From assembly GCF_006494375.1 (NCBI RefSeq), contig NZ_VHIZ01000056.1, positions 473,067 through 537,066 on the forward strand: DNA of 64,000 nucleotides. Reading direction: 5' to 3'. The stretch is from Pantoea anthophila (GTDB lineage Bacteria; Pseudomonadota; Gammaproteobacteria; Enterobacterales; Enterobacteriaceae). This document shows positions 51,317 to 63,250 of the stretch, one piece after another. A model generated the notes under the pieces. It was not told where the DNA came from, did no database searches, and saw only the letters and a program-made list of their open reading frames with translations. Every line of letters starts with the position of its first letter. The stretch's first letter is position 1. A program made the translations under genes and the position numbers.

Positions 51317-51937
51317 TCAGATGACGGGCGTATGTGCGCCGTGAATCGCCTGCAGCGAGCCCTGCTCTATGGCCTGTTTATAGTGCTTACGGCAGACCGA
51401 GATGTAGCGTTCATTCCCCCCGATGACTACCTGCTCACCTTCACTGAAAGGCTTCCCTTCGCTGTCCAGTCGCAGCACCATGCTGGCCTTGCGGCCACAG
51501 TGACAGATGGTTTTGAGTTCGACCAGCTTATCGGCCCACGCCAGCAGATACTGACTGCCAACAAAGAGTTCGCCGCGAAAATCGGTACGCAGGCCATAGC
51601 AGAGTACCGGAATATCAAGATCGTCGACCACATCAGAAAGCGCTTTGACCTGCTCACGGGTGAGAAACTGGCTCTCATCGACCAGCACGCAGTGAATAGG
51701 CTGTGCGGCATGTTCCGCCGCAATATCGCTGAACAGCGCGGTATCGGCATTATAGAGCAAGGCTGGTGACGAGAGTCCGATACGGGAGCTTACCTGACCG
51801 GCACCAAAACGGTTGTCGATTTCGGCAGTGTAGACCAGCGAGCGCATGCCCCGCTCCTGATAGTTATAGGAGGATTGTAACAGTGCGGTCGATTTCCCTG
51901 CGTTCATCGCAGAGTAATAGAAATAGAGTTGGGCCAT
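51317..51937 (-). CDS. tdk: Thymidine kinase
   Basis: A 206-residue type II thymidine kinase for thymidine salvage. P-loop in [14 protein letters not shown], the lasso region and zinc cysteines CHCGRKA and CRKHYKQ are present, with [10 protein letters not shown] as the Walker B/catalytic segment. Same location as in E. coli, between adhE and hns. Confidence 0.96.
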   Translation of the reverse strand: MAQLYFYYSAMNAGKSTALLQSSYNYQERGMRSLVYTAEIDNRFGAGQVSSRIGLSSPALLYNADTALFSDIAAEHAAQPIHCVLVDESQFLTREQVKALSDVVDDLDIPVLCYGLRTDFRGELFVGSQYLLAWADKLVELKTICHCGRKASMVLRLDSEGKPFSEGEQVVIGGNERYISVCRKHYKQAIEQGSLQAIHGAHTPVI

Positions 51938-52346
51938 AAGAGCGTATCTTCATCAAGACTGAACAGAATGGTGCGCATATTATCACAAAGCACAGCCCAT
52001 GCGTTGCTGCTAAGAGAGGGAGAATGCCTGACAGATAGCCGGAATTTTCATCAGGAACCGTTTCCAGTGCCGATGGGCTCTGTCGCAGAGTGAAATAGGT
52101 TTTTCTTATTTTAACCGCAATAAAAGAGATGACATTATTTGCAGCAACTTAAATACATTAAATTTATTTCATAACGACAGAGGGGAGATTATTTCTTCCG
52201 GGCATCGCTTTGATTTTTTATGATCAACATTATTTTTTAATTTTCATTTTATTCGCTGAAGAAATACGTTTGTGATTGAAGTTATTTAATGTCACCACTA
52301 CTATTAGCGGGCAACACAACTTCTCCCTTATTCAGAGACCAGGACA
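51938..52346. other. AT-rich control region of hns
   Basis: About 410 bp between divergent tdk and hns. The right half is strongly AT-rich, which suits the known H-NS autorepression. No gene is seen. Confidence 0.6.
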
Positions 52347-52754
52347 ATGAGCGAAGCACTAAAAGTTCTTAATAATATTCGTACGCTGCGCGCCCAGGCC
52401 AGAGAGTATTCCATTGAAACACTGGAAGAGATGCTGGAAAAACTGGACGTAGTGGTAAAAGAACGTCGCGAAGAAGAGTCGCATTTCCAGGCTGAAAATG
52501 AAGAGCGCGCGCGCAAGCTAAATCAGTATCGTGAAATGCTGCTGGCTGATGGTATTGACCCTTCTGAGCTGGTCAGCATGCTGACTGATAACCGCGCGAC
52601 AGCAAAAAGCAAACGTTCGGTGCGTCCGGCTAAATATGGTTATACCGATGAAAAAGGTGAGTCAAAGACCTGGACCGGTCAGGGCCGCACGCCAGCCATA
52701 ATTAAAAAAGCGCTGGAAGAAGAGGGTAAAAAGCTGGACGATTTTTTACTGTAA
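52347..52754 (+). CDS. hns: Nucleoid protein H-NS
   Basis: A 135-residue nucleoid-structuring silencer of AT-rich DNA. The N-terminal oligomerisation coiled coil ([20 protein letters not shown] and following) and the C-terminal DNA-binding domain with [16 protein letters not shown] are intact. The linker is lysine/arginine rich ([14 protein letters not shown]). It is monocistronic, ended by two hairpins. Confidence 0.96.
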   Translation: MSEALKVLNNIRTLRAQAREYSIETLEEMLEKLDVVVKERREEESHFQAENEERARKLNQYREMLLADGIDPSELVSMLTDNRATAKSKRSVRPAKYGYTDEKGESKTWTGQGRTPAIIKKALEEEGKKLDDFLL

Positions 52755-52768
52755 CGGCGCGTTATTTT

Positions 52769-52827
52769 GCTGCCCGACGGGCAGCCTGAGGTGGAATAAA
52801 AAAAAGGAAGCGTACGCTTCCTTTTTT
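52769..52827. terminator. Double hairpin terminator between hns and the epimerase
   Basis: First hairpin GCTGCCC/GGGCAGC (52769-52785), then palindrome AAGGAAGCGTACGCTTCCTT (52804-52823) flanked by A and T runs, which works in both directions. Confidence 0.9.
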
Positions 52828-52829
52828 AT

Positions 52830-53837
52830 TCAGACGCGATAGAAATCACGATACCAGTCAACGAAGCGCTTTACGCCCTCCTCCACACTGGTCTGAGGTT
52901 TAAAACCAATCGCCTTAAACAGAGCTTCGGTGTCGGCACTGGTTTCCAGCACATCACCGGGCTGCATCGGCATCAGATTTTTCTTCGCGGTCATCCCCAG
53001 TGCTTTTTCAATCGCCTCAATATAGCTCATCAGCGTTACCGGCTGACTGTTACCGATATTATAAACACGATACGGTGCTGAACTGGTTGCTGGCGATCCC
53101 GATTCAACCGTCCAGTGATCGTCCTGCTGCGGAATCACATCCTGCAGACGCACAATCGCTTCAGCAATGTCATCAATATAGGTAAAGTCGCGCTTCATCT
53201 GGCCCTGGTTATAGACATCAATCGCCTCACCGGCAATCATTGCGCGGGTGAATTTAAAGAGGGCCATATCCGGACGGCCCCACGGGCCATAGACGGTGAA
53301 GAAGCGTAATCCAGTGGTCGGCAGCTGATAAAGGTGCGAGTAAGTATGAGACATTAACTCGTTCGCTTTCTTCGTCGCTGCATATAAAGAGACAGGATGA
53401 TCCACACTGTCGTCCGTTGAGAATGGCATCTTACGATTCAGGCCATAAACGGAACTCGACGACGCGTAGAGCAGATGTTCAATTTTATGATGACGGCAGC
53501 CTTCAAGAATATTGAGGTGACCTGTCAGATTGGAATCTGCATAAGCATGGGGATTTTCGATAGAGTAGCGGACGCCAGCCTGCGCGCCAAGATGAATAAC
53601 GCGCTGAAAATTATACTGCCCGAACAGTGACGTTATCGCGTCACGGTCGGCCAGATCCCGCTCGATAAAAGTAAAGCCAGGTTCAGCATTAATTAAATCG
53701 AGACGGGCACGCTTGAGATTTACGTCGTAATAATCATTCAGGTTGTCGATACCGACAACCTGGTGACCGGCGGCCAGCAGACGCTGACTGACATGAAAAC
53801 CAATAAAGCCTGCGGCGCCGGTGACCAGAAAGTTCAT
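52830..53837 (-). CDS. UDP-glucuronate 4-epimerase-type NAD-dependent epimerase
   Basis: A 335-residue extended SDR. NAD-binding TGAAGFIGFHVSQRL, SSSSVYG and YAATKKANELM (Y-x-x-x-K) are present. NDYYDVNLKRARLD and the overall length fit UDP-glucuronate 4-epimerases, which make UDP-galacturonate for surface polysaccharide. It lies 14 bp after ugd and therefore takes the product of that enzyme. It is absent from the E. coli hns-galU interval. Confidence 0.88.
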   Translation of the reverse strand: MNFLVTGAAGFIGFHVSQRLLAAGHQVVGIDNLNDYYDVNLKRARLDLINAEPGFTFIERDLADRDAITSLFGQYNFQRVIHLGAQAGVRYSIENPHAYADSNLTGHLNILEGCRHHKIEHLLYASSSSVYGLNRKMPFSTDDSVDHPVSLYAATKKANELMSHTYSHLYQLPTTGLRFFTVYGPWGRPDMALFKFTRAMIAGEAIDVYNQGQMKRDFTYIDDIAEAIVRLQDVIPQQDDHWTVESGSPATSSAPYRVYNIGNSQPVTLMSYIEAIEKALGMTAKKNLMPMQPGDVLETSADTEALFKAIGFKPQTSVEEGVKRFVDWYRDFYRV

Positions 53838-53851
53838 AAATCCCTCGTTAA

Positions 53852-55192
53852 TTATGCAGTTTGAATAGACGCTCCGCGGCCGATTGCATAATAAACGAAA
53901 CCGCGTTTGCTGATACGCTCTGGATCATACAGGTTACGACCATCAAAAATCACGGCTTCTTTCAGCGCATTTTTGATAACGTCGAAGTCTGGCGCACGGA
54001 AGTTCTGCCACTCCGTACAGATGACCAGACCGTCTGCGCCCTGCAGTGCCGCTTCTTTGGTTCCCATCAGCTTAAGATCGCTGCGGTGACCGTAGATACG
54101 CTGCGCTTCATCCATCGCTTCCGGGTCAAACGCCTGAACAGATGCGCCTGCTTCCCACAGCGTTTCCATCAGCACACGGCTGGAGGCTTCACGCATGTCG
54201 TCAGTGTTCGGCTTAAATGACAGGCCCCAGAGAGCAAACGTCTTACCCTTCAGATCGTCGCCAAAGTGGCGTTTGATGAAGGTTGGCAGCTTGTTTTTCT
54301 GGTTGTCATTGACATCTTCCACGGCCTGCAACAGACGTGGCTGATAGCCAATAGACTCCGCTGTACGGATTAACGCCTGCACATCTTTCGGGAAGCAGGA
54401 GCCACCGTAGCCACAGCCAGGATAGATGAAGTGGTAGCCGATACGGGGATCGGAACCGATGCCCTGGCGTACTTTTTCAATATCCGCGCCTAAACGTTCA
54501 GCCAGGTTGGACATCTCATTCATAAAGCTGATTTTGGTGGCCAGCATGCAGTTTGCTGCATACTTGGTCAGCTCTGCGCTGCGGATATCCATCATGATCA
54601 TGCGATCGTGGTTGCGGTTAAACGGCTCATAAAGCTCGCGTAACAGCTCGACCACCTCATCGTTGTCGGTACCGACAACGATGCGCTCAGGACGCATGCA
54701 GTCATTCACTGCCGCACCTTCTTTCAGGAATTCCGGGTTCGACACCACATCAAAGGTGATGTTGGCGTCACGCGATTTCAGCGTTTCCGCCATCACCGCA
54801 CGAACTTTATCTGCTGTGCCAACCGGTACGGTTGATTTGTCGATAACCACTTTGTGATCGTTCATATGCTGCGCAATGGTGCGCGCTACGGCGGTCACAT
54901 ATTTCAGATCGGCAGAGCCGTCTTCATCCGGTGGTGTACCTACTGCAATAAACTGCATAACACCATGGTTTACGCCCTGTGCAGCATCAGTGCTGAACTT
55001 CAGACGACCCGCTTCGTAATTGGACATTACCAGCGGGGTTAAACCTGGTTCGAAAATAGGAATGATGCCTTTTTTCAGATTTTCGACTTTGTTTGCGTCG
55101 ACATCAATGCAGAGAACGTCATGTCCGACTTCGGCTAACACCGCAGCCTGAACCAGACCGACATAGCCGATACCAAATACAGTGACTTTCAT
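53852..55192 (-). CDS. ugd: UDP-glucose 6-dehydrogenase
   Basis: A 446-residue enzyme oxidising UDP-glucose to UDP-glucuronate. N-terminal Rossmann [19 protein letters not shown] and the catalytic cysteine in [14 protein letters not shown] are intact; the C-terminal domain has [16 protein letters not shown]. It is longer than E. coli Ugd (388 aa) and belongs to the other, roughly 440-residue class. It stands between galU and the epimerase with gaps of 22 and 14 bp. Confidence 0.95.
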   Translation of the reverse strand: MKVTVFGIGYVGLVQAAVLAEVGHDVLCIDVDANKVENLKKGIIPIFEPGLTPLVMSNYEAGRLKFSTDAAQGVNHGVMQFIAVGTPPDEDGSADLKYVTAVARTIAQHMNDHKVVIDKSTVPVGTADKVRAVMAETLKSRDANITFDVVSNPEFLKEGAAVNDCMRPERIVVGTDNDEVVELLRELYEPFNRNHDRMIMMDIRSAELTKYAANCMLATKISFMNEMSNLAERLGADIEKVRQGIGSDPRIGYHFIYPGCGYGGSCFPKDVQALIRTAESIGYQPRLLQAVEDVNDNQKNKLPTFIKRHFGDDLKGKTFALWGLSFKPNTDDMREASSRVLMETLWEAGASVQAFDPEAMDEAQRIYGHRSDLKLMGTKEAALQGADGLVICTEWQNFRAPDFDVIKNALKEAVIFDGRNLYDPERISKRGFVYYAIGRGASIQTA

Positions 55193-55214
55193 CGAGTTAT
55201 CCTGTGTTTATAAA

Positions 55215-56123
55215 TTACTTTTTGTTGCCAACTGCGCTATCGAGCCATTCAGAGAAATCTTTGCCCAATACCGGATGACGAACACCGTACTCAACGAAAG
55301 CCTGCATGTAGCCCAGTTTGTTACCACAGTCATGGCTTACGCCTTTCAGGTGATAAGCTTCAACGGTCTCTTTTTCCATCAGCATGGCGATAGAGTCGGT
55401 CAGCTGAACTTCGCCGCCCGCACCCGGAGGCGTCTTCGCCAGCAGAGGCCAGATGTCTGCAGACAGAACATAACGACCTACGACCGCCAGGTTGGATGGC
55501 GCTTCGGTCGCTTTTGGTTTCTCAACCACACCCACCATCGGTGCGCTGTCGCCTGGGTTCAGTTCTGCGCCCTGGCAATCGACAACACCGTAAGCGGTTA
55601 CATCGGCAACCGGCTCAACCATAATCTGGCTGCGGCCTGACTCTTCATAACGGGTCAGCATCTCGGCCAGGTTATCTTTGGTTGGGTTAGATTCGTATTC
55701 GTCGATGATGACGTCTGGCAGGATAACGGCAAACGGCTCGTTACCGATCAGTGGGTGTGCACACATCACTGCGTGGCCCAGGCCTTTCGCGATACCCTGA
55801 CGAACCTGCATGATGGTCACGTGTGGCGGGCAGATTGACTGGATTTCATCCAGCAGCTGACGCTTAACACGCTTTTCCAGCATAGATTCCAGTTCGAAGC
55901 TGGTATCAAAATGGTTTTCGATGGCATTTTTAGATGAATGCGTAACCAGCACAATCTCGTTGATGCCTGCAGCGATACACTCGTTAACGACATACTGGAT
56001 TAACGGCTTATCAACCAGCGGTAACATCTCTTTTGGAATCGCTTTGGTGGCCGGGAGCATACGCGTACCCAAACCCGCGACCGGGATTACCGCTTTTTTT
56101 ACTTTGGTATTATTGGCAGACAT
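55215..56123 (-). CDS. galU: UTP-glucose-1-phosphate uridylyltransferase GalU
   Basis: A 302-residue nucleotidyltransferase forming UDP-glucose, the same length as in E. coli. [20 protein letters not shown] is the nucleotide-binding signature, and [17 protein letters not shown] and [14 protein letters not shown] follow. It is the first gene of a galU-ugd-epimerase unit. UDP-glucose feeds LPS, trehalose and exopolysaccharide. Confidence 0.97.
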   Translation of the reverse strand: MSANNTKVKKAVIPVAGLGTRMLPATKAIPKEMLPLVDKPLIQYVVNECIAAGINEIVLVTHSSKNAIENHFDTSFELESMLEKRVKRQLLDEIQSICPPHVTIMQVRQGIAKGLGHAVMCAHPLIGNEPFAVILPDVIIDEYESNPTKDNLAEMLTRYEESGRSQIMVEPVADVTAYGVVDCQGAELNPGDSAPMVGVVEKPKATEAPSNLAVVGRYVLSADIWPLLAKTPPGAGGEVQLTDSIAMLMEKETVEAYHLKGVSHDCGNKLGYMQAFVEYGVRHPVLGKDFSEWLDSAVGNKK

Positions 56124-56316
56124 TAAGTTACCTCTCTCATAGGCCGTTCAAGTTAATACTTGATATGTCGGTTTAAAATCGAAAATGAGTATATCAGTTA
56201 GTATCGAACGGATTTATCCTGGAAGGCATCAATCCGTCGAAATTAAGACTATTACCCAACTGTAAAGCTAAGTTCTGGCCCTGTCCTCAGCGCCAGAATC
56301 TTTCCATTTTTGCCGT

Positions 56317-57333
56317 TTATTCTTCTGCTGACAGCATCAGCCGAATGCGACCACCCGCGCCCCAGACGTGGCACTGCCAGTTGTCTGCGCGCTGACTGAT
56401 TTGATTGAGGTGGGTGCTACCCATAGTGCCAAGGGGAACACCATTACTGAGCTGAATCTGATGGGTATCAACGTGAAGCGTGGCATTTAATCCGGCCGAG
56501 ACCAGGATCAGATTTTTCAGACCCCGATGATAGTAGCCCACCAGCAGAGGGAACTGGCCGCTGAGGTTCGCCTGACGCAGCAGCAGATTGACCTGTCTGA
56601 GCAGCCCGTTAAGTTCCGGCAGACGCTGTTTTTGCCCGGAGAGCTGCTCCTGAAGCAGGCCGTTAAACAGCGCACGCAGCAGCAGAGCGGCCAGCACGCC
56701 ATTATCACCCGCACGGGTGACGTCCAGACAGTAGAAGGCCAGGTCCTTTTCAGAGAGCGCCGCAATGTCGAGCACCAGGCCCGGCTGTTCGGCCATCGTC
56801 AGCTGACGATAGTTAACCCGACAGTTGGCGACGGTCTGTTGCACCGGCGGCTGGAGTTGTTTGAGCAATTTGGCAGCCGCTTTCGGGTCGCGGACCAGGG
56901 CGTCCCAGTCCTGAAACAGCTGCTCATCCTCTTCCACCTTCGAGGTGAACATGGAGGGATAGAGACATTCATAGACCGCTTCGCGGAAGCGTTCCAGATT
57001 TTTCAGTGGTTTAAGCAGCACATCCTGCACGCCAAGGCGCAGCACATGTGCGATGTCAGACATATTTTCTGTCGCTGAGATAATCAAAATCGGCACAACG
57101 TTACCGCGGGTACGAATGTGCTCAACAAACTGAATGCCGCTCATACGGGGCATTTCGAGATCGCTGATGATCAGGTCGACAGTATGCTGTTGTAGTTGTG
57201 CAATTGCTTCCAGTCCATCTTCCGCTTTTAACGTTACAGCACCCATCGATAACAAAAATTGGTCCAGCAACGAACGGAAAACAGCCTCATCTTCGACAAT
57301 GAGTATCTTTTTGCCGAGTAGTGGTTTTTCCAT
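56317..57333 (-). CDS. rssB: RssB, sigma-S adaptor response regulator
   Basis: A 338-residue protein that delivers RpoS to ClpXP. An N-terminal receiver domain has the phosphoacceptor D58 in LIISDLEMPRMSG and K in VLLKPLKN; the C-terminal part is a PP2C-like pseudophosphatase. It follows rssA in the same direction by about 98 bp, as in E. coli. Confidence 0.95.
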   Translation of the reverse strand: MEKPLLGKKILIVEDEAVFRSLLDQFLLSMGAVTLKAEDGLEAIAQLQQHTVDLIISDLEMPRMSGIQFVEHIRTRGNVVPILIISATENMSDIAHVLRLGVQDVLLKPLKNLERFREAVYECLYPSMFTSKVEEDEQLFQDWDALVRDPKAAAKLLKQLQPPVQQTVANCRVNYRQLTMAEQPGLVLDIAALSEKDLAFYCLDVTRAGDNGVLAALLLRALFNGLLQEQLSGQKQRLPELNGLLRQVNLLLRQANLSGQFPLLVGYYHRGLKNLILVSAGLNATLHVDTHQIQLSNGVPLGTMGSTHLNQISQRADNWQCHVWGAGGRIRLMLSAEE

Positions 57334-57431
57334 TCTTTCCCCCTGCCTGCCAGATAATTCAATAGTGGTTCATAAAACGCAGTTGCGCCTTCAGAATTGC
57401 GTAAAGTCACCGTTTTGAATGAACAACCTGA

Positions 57432-58337
57432 TTATCTGCCACGGACCAGTGGTAACAGTTCATCCATTTTCTTTTCCACGGCGGCCCTGCCTGCCTCAAT
57501 GGCCTCTTCAGCCCGATGAAAGTCCAGCGTTGAAATCTGCGGACAGACCGGCTGTATTAAAACATCGGGTGGATCGCCTGCCATACGGTTGCGCTTCAGG
57601 CGATTTTCCAGCACCTGGATAGAGGTTGACATAATCTCCATCGCACCCGGTGACTGAGACGCACGGCGCTGGGTGAAACTCACCAGTCGCTGACGCAGCT
57701 TTCCACCCCAACTCAATGCCGCTGCAGCGGCTTCTTCTTCACTATTTTTAGGCGTAACGGAAAACAGATCCTGCTGCATTAAATGCGCGTCATGCTGCAG
57801 GTCAACCGCAATCACAATGTCTGCACCCAGCGCGCGGGTCAGTGAGATCGGCACCGGATTGACGACGGCACCATCCACCAGCCAATACCCATTGTAGCCC
57901 ACCGGCGGTAATAAACCTGGCATACTGCAGGAAGCGCGAACCGCCTGATGCAGATCGCCCTCCGTCAGCCAGAGCTCCCGCCCCGTGCTGAGATTGGTGG
58001 CCACCACGCCGAAAGGTTTGCTGCACTGCTCTATCGCATCATTGGGGATCAGCTGGCGCACATGGTTAAAGACCCGCTCACCGCGCAGCAGTCCGCCCCG
58101 TTGCCAGGAGACATCCATCAGCCGGATCACATCCCAGTAGCGAAACGCACTGACCCACTTTTCCATCAGCGGCAGCCGGTTATTCACATAGGCTGACCCG
58201 ACTAGGGCGCCAACAGAGCAACCCGCCACGACGTCGATCCCGATACCCGCACGCTCCAGTGCGTTGATCACGCCAATGTGCGCCCATCCTTTCGCTGCGC
58301 CGGCCCCCAGCGCCAATCCTATTTTTACCTTTCTCAT
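57432..58337 (-). CDS. rssA: RssA, patatin-like phospholipase family
   Basis: A 301-residue patatin-family protein. The nucleophile is S41 in GCSVG, the oxyanion glycine loop GAGAAKGWAH lies at 11-20, and the catalytic aspartate is in LVDGAVVNPVPISL. Both dyad residues are intact. Substrate unknown. It heads the rssA-rssB unit and is divergent from ychJ. Confidence 0.94.
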   Translation of the reverse strand: MRKVKIGLALGAGAAKGWAHIGVINALERAGIGIDVVAGCSVGALVGSAYVNNRLPLMEKWVSAFRYWDVIRLMDVSWQRGGLLRGERVFNHVRQLIPNDAIEQCSKPFGVVATNLSTGRELWLTEGDLHQAVRASCSMPGLLPPVGYNGYWLVDGAVVNPVPISLTRALGADIVIAVDLQHDAHLMQQDLFSVTPKNSEEEAAAAALSWGGKLRQRLVSFTQRRASQSPGAMEIMSTSIQVLENRLKRNRMAGDPPDVLIQPVCPQISTLDFHRAEEAIEAGRAAVEKKMDELLPLVRGR

Positions 58338-58433
58338 TTGTATCTGGTCCTGCCGTCAATACGTAGCGTCACAGCGTGGGGTCAGATAACATAGCGCGCT
58401 TATGAAACCGACTCATCATTTTCGGGAGCTAAT

Positions 58434-58889
58434 GTGTCAGAAACCTGCCCATGTTGTAGCGGACAGCAGTATAGCGTATGTTGCGAGCCCTTTCTGCAGG
58501 GTAACCAGATTCCTGTTACGGCTGAACAACTTATGCGCTCCCGCTATTGTGCCTATGTTAAGCACAATGCCGAATATCTGGTCGCGACCTGGCATCCTGA
58601 CAAACGTCATCCGGAGATGTCAGGGCTTTTATCTGAAAGTTTTTCCGGTACCGATTGGCTTAGCCTGAATGTAACCCGTTGTAATCATGGAAGCCATGAT
58701 AATGAAGCGTTCGTGACTTTTTTTGCACGATACCGCGAGAAAACGAACATTCATGCCATTCATGAGTGTTCCCGCTTTCTTCGCGAGGATCAACGCTGGT
58801 ACTATGTTGACGGTTCCGTGCCGCCCGTTGGGCGCAACGATCGTTGCCCGTGCGGCAGTGATAAGAAATACAAAAAATGTTGTGGTTGA
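58434..58889 (+). CDS. ychJ: YchJ, SEC-C motif protein
   Basis: A 151-residue protein with zinc-binding SEC-C motifs at both ends: [13 protein letters not shown] near the N-terminus and [13 protein letters not shown] at the C-terminus. The middle is the UPF0225 domain ([19 protein letters not shown]). It starts with GTG at 58434, preceded by GGGAG. Function is unknown. Confidence 0.93.
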   Translation: MSETCPCCSGQQYSVCCEPFLQGNQIPVTAEQLMRSRYCAYVKHNAEYLVATWHPDKRHPEMSGLLSESFSGTDWLSLNVTRCNHGSHDNEAFVTFFARYREKTNIHAIHECSRFLREDQRWYYVDGSVPPVGRNDRCPCGSDKKYKKCCG

Positions 58890-58945
58890 GCTGAAGGCTG
58901 AGCCCGCAGTTTAACCCCTAATGCTTTGACAGGACTCTGATTGAG

Positions 58946-59794
<849 letters not shown>

Positions 59795-59876
59795 TCAGCC
59801 AGCGCGCTGAATTGACTGCGGATTCAGCGCTACGCGTAAAAAGTGGGCAAACAGTTCCTGTTTTGCCAGTGGGCGC

Positions 59877-59904
59877 TTTACACCCTTATCGCATTTGGTA
59901 TGAT
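59877..59904 (+). promoter_or_regulatory. Promoter of the tyrosine tRNA operon
   Basis: -35 TTTACA (59877-59882), 16-bp spacer, -10 TATGAT (59899-59904), then the GC-rich discriminator GCGCCCCGC of stringently controlled stable-RNA promoters; identical in pattern to E. coli tyrT. Confidence 0.92.
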
Positions 59905-59938
59905 GCGCCCCGCTTTGAGAGTGAAAGATTCAGGCCAT

Positions 59939-60023
<85 letters not shown>

Positions 60024-60059
60024 TTGAATCTGAATACGCCTCAAGCCAGCATTATCCCC

Positions 60060-60144
<85 letters not shown>

Positions 60145-60382
60145 TCCTGCATTCAGCACACTTTCCCCAAATCGATGCATCAGCTTCCTGTTCTGCGGGG
60201 GAGAGGGATGAGAACCTTCGACTAAGGTTCGGGTCGAGCATCGCGAGACAACGCGCTTCAGCGCGGCCCGCAGGGTGAGGCGCAACGCGCCGAATCATCC
60301 TTCTCCCACCACCATCCTGCATTCAGCACACTTTCCCTAAATCGATACATCAGCTTCCTGTTCTGCGGGGAGAGGGATGAGA
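60145..60382 (+). repeat. rtT-like tandem repeat after the tRNA-Tyr genes
   Basis: A 170-bp unit (60145-60314) ends with a copy of the tRNA 3' end (CCTTCTCCCACCACCA), and a second, partial unit (about 60315-60382) repeats its first part with a few mismatches (CCCCAAATCGATG versus CCCTAAATCGATA). E. coli tyrT has 178-bp repeats of the same design, giving rtT RNA. Confidence 0.85.
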
Positions 60383-60503
60383 CCCCCCTGCTTACAGAGC
60401 ACCTCCACATTTTTCAAACGTTCTGCCCCCTCTTCTGCCATGACTTTTTCAGTAAAAATCGCTACCATCACCGCCTCTCATTTTCTGAACCATGGTTGAC
60501 CTC

Positions 60504-61310
60504 ATGAAATTTGTTTCATTCAACATCAATGGGTTGCGCGCCCGCCCTCATCAGCTTCAGGCGCTGGTTGAACAGCATCAGCCCGATGTCATTGGCTTAC
60601 AGGAAACCAAAGTCCATGACGAAATGTTCCCGCTGGAAGAGGTCTCAAAGCTGGGTTATCACGTTTTCTATCACGGTCAGAAAGGCCACTACGGCGTGGC
60701 ACTGCTCACCCGAATGCAGCCGGTTTCAGTGAGCCGGGGCTTTCCGGGAGAGGATGAAGAGGCACAGCGCCGGTTGATCATGGCGGAAATTCCCAGCCCG
60801 ATCGGCGACATCACGGTCATTAACGGCTATTTCCCGCAGGGTGAAAGCCGCGACCACCCCACCAAGTTTCCGGCAAAAGAGAAGTTCTATCGCGACCTGC
60901 AGCGTCTGCTGACCGAAGATCTGCCTGCCGATAAACCGGTTCTGATCATGGGTGACATGAATATCAGCAGCACCGATCGGGATATTGGAATTGGCGAGGA
61001 TAGCCGCAAGCGCTGGCTACGAACCGGTAAATGCTCCTTCCTGCCGGAAGAGCGCGAGTGGATGGATCGGCTGCTGGGCTGGGGCCTGGTTGATACCTGG
61101 CGTGAACATAACCCGGAGGTCGCCGATCGCTTCTCCTGGTTTGATTACCGTTCAAAAGGTTTCGATGATAATCGCGGCCTGCGCATCGATCTGGTGCTGG
61201 CAAGCAAAAATCTGGCAGCACACTGCGTTGAGACCGGCATTGATTATGAGATCCGTGGCATGGAGAAGCCCTCTGATCACGCTCCCATCTGGTCGCTGTT
61301 TCGCTTTTAA
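60504..61310 (+). CDS. xthA: Exonuclease III
   Basis: A 268-residue AP endonuclease and 3'-5' exonuclease for base-excision repair. Active-site E34 in [10 protein letters not shown] and N in MGDMNIS, and H in PSDHAPIW are intact. The ATG at 60504 gives [20 protein letters not shown], as in E. coli. From here the order no longer follows the tyrT side of E. coli but the xthA/ynjH/topB side. Confidence 0.96.
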   Translation: MKFVSFNINGLRARPHQLQALVEQHQPDVIGLQETKVHDEMFPLEEVSKLGYHVFYHGQKGHYGVALLTRMQPVSVSRGFPGEDEEAQRRLIMAEIPSPIGDITVINGYFPQGESRDHPTKFPAKEKFYRDLQRLLTEDLPADKPVLIMGDMNISSTDRDIGIGEDSRKRWLRTGKCSFLPEEREWMDRLLGWGLVDTWREHNPEVADRFSWFDYRSKGFDDNRGLRIDLVLASKNLAAHCVETGIDYEIRGMEKPSDHAPIWSLFRF

Positions 61311-61317
61311 CTGATGA

Positions 61318-61340
61318 TCGCGTGGCAGAGCGCCACGCGA
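61318..61340. terminator. Hairpin between xthA and ynjH
   Basis: 9-bp stem TCGCGTGGC/GCCACGCGA with loop AGAGC between two convergent genes, without a clear T run. Confidence 0.6.
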
Positions 61341-61343
61341 CAC

Positions 61344-61652
61344 TTATTTCACTATCTTCCAGATCAGGTTGTTGGTGCCGATGGAGTGTTCATCCCGGGC
61401 GCACTGCAGCAGCACCCCTTCCGACTTCACCACCGCGCCTTCACTGTAGTTACGGTTTTCAAAAATACAGCAGCGCAGGCAGTCTGGCTGACGTCGCTCT
61501 GCCTGCGTCCAGGCTTCCGGCGGCATATCCACTACCACATCGGTGTTCACACCGTTATTACCGGGTGGCATCGACTGATAGCGACCGTTGGCCTGAACTG
61601 CGCTGGTTGCCAGCGACAGGGCCAGCACCATCAATACTGAGTAACGCCTCAT
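61344..61652 (-). CDS. ynjH: YnjH, DUF1496 periplasmic protein
   Basis: A 102-residue secreted protein; the signal peptide ends around AVQA before NGRYQSMP. The core [20 protein letters not shown] and LLQCARD match E. coli YnjH, with conserved cysteines that could form disulfides. Function unknown. The ATG overlaps the topB stop (ATGA), so it was translationally coupled to topB and may now depend on another promoter. Confidence 0.9.
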   Translation of the reverse strand: MRRYSVLMVLALSLATSAVQANGRYQSMPPGNNGVNTDVVVDMPPEAWTQAERRQPDCLRCCIFENRNYSEGAVVKSEGVLLQCARDEHSIGTNNLIWKIVK

Positions 61653-63250
61653 TCCGTCTCCTTCACTTTACGTCTGGTTTTGCGCACCGGACGCTTCTGT
61701 CCGGTGGAGGGTAATCCCCGAAAGGCATGTGCCGCAGGCTGCTGTCGCGCCTGGTGGATCAGACCGGTTAAGGTCTGGACCAGGGGTTGCATAAACTCCT
61801 CATAACGACAGGCCTTTTCGCTGATACGGGTCAGTGTCGACTCCCACTGCGCCGTCATATCCGGGCGGGCAGCCAGATCGGGCAACGAGTGAATCAGGGC
61901 ACGTCCGGCCTCGGTCGCGTTGATATATCGCCCTTTCTTCACCAGGAAACCACGACGAAACAGCAGTTCAATAATGCCAGCCCGCGTCGCTTCCGTTCCT
62001 AAACCATCGGTCGCACGCAGCACTTTCTTTAATTCTTTATCCTGAACGAACCGGGCAATCCCGGTCATCGCAGAGAGAAGCGTGGCATCGGTGAACGGAC
62101 GCGGCGGCTGGGTTTGCTTCGCCAGCACCTCGCCGCGCTCGCACAACAGCGTATCCCCTTTCGCCACCACCGGCAGCGGCATGCCGTCATTCTCCTCGTC
62201 ACGCTCTTTGCTGCCCAGCAGTGCACGCCAGCCCGCCTCTGCCAGGAAACGCGCTTTCGCAACAAATTTTCCCCCGGCAATTTCGAGGTCGATGACGCAC
62301 TTACGGAACACCGCATCCGGGCAGAACTGCATCAGATACTGGCGCGCCACCAGCTCATAAATATGCTGCTCGTTTTCCGTAAGCTTTACCGCACCGGCGC
62401 GGGCCGTCGGAATAATGGCGTGGTGGGCGTCCACCTTTTTATCATCCCAGCAGCGGTTGCGCCGATCCGCATCGAAATCAGCGGGCGGGGTCAGCTGTGA
62501 CTGATGCGCCTGAATCGCCTTAAGTACTGCATGACGCCCGGCAAAATGTTCTTCGGGCAGATAGCGGCTGTCCGAACGGGGATAGGTAATCAGCTTGTGG
62601 GTTTCATACAGCCGCTGACAGGTATCCAGTACCGTCTGCGCACTCAGCCCGTAACGTTTTGCCGCCTCAATCTGCAGGCTGGAGAGTGAGAATGGCAGTG
62701 GTGCCCCCTCATTTTCCCGTTTATCGCTGTAGGCCGTGACCGTCGCTGGCTGACCGGTAATCCGGGCTACCACATGATCTGCCAGGGCGCGTCTGAGCAG
62801 ACGGCCCTCTTCATCCTGCCACGGCTCACAGGCTTCGCTGGGGATCCAGCTGGCCACAAACCGGGTGCCATCAGGCGTGACGATATGGGCTTTAACTTCG
62901 AAATACTCTTTCGGCAGGAAGTTTTCAATCTCTTCATCACGCCGCACCACCAGCCCGAGCACCGGGGTCTGCACCCGGCCAACCGACAGCACGCCATCAT
63001 AGCCTGCATTTCGCCCCAGCAGTGTCCAGGCGCGGGTCATGTTAATGCCATAAAGCCAGTCTGCCCGCGCGCGAGCCAGCGCCGAAACACACAGCGGAAT
63101 AAATTCGCGATTCTCACGCAGACGGTTCACCGCCCGATCCACCGCCTGCGGGTTGAGATCGTTGATCAGGCAGCGCTGCACTTTGCTGCGCTTTTCCGCG
63201 GGCAGTTTCAGATAGTCGAGCACTTCATCGACCAGCAGCTGACCTTCATC
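61649..63250 (-). pseudogene. topB: DNA topoisomerase III, 5'-truncated
   Basis: About 530 residues matching TopB from [13 protein letters not shown] to the basic C-terminus, with the active-site tyrosine in [13 protein letters not shown] intact. The first roughly 120 residues are missing, including MRLFIAEKPSLA and most of the Toprim DxD motif (GDPDREGQ). Homology stops at EGQ, near 63247; upstream the frame reads unrelated residues (KKTCNSND). A GTG at 63223 could start a shorter protein, but without Toprim it cannot be an active topoisomerase. The break coincides with a change to AT-rich DNA, so insertion or recombination is likely. The missing part may lie beyond the window. Confidence 0.85.
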
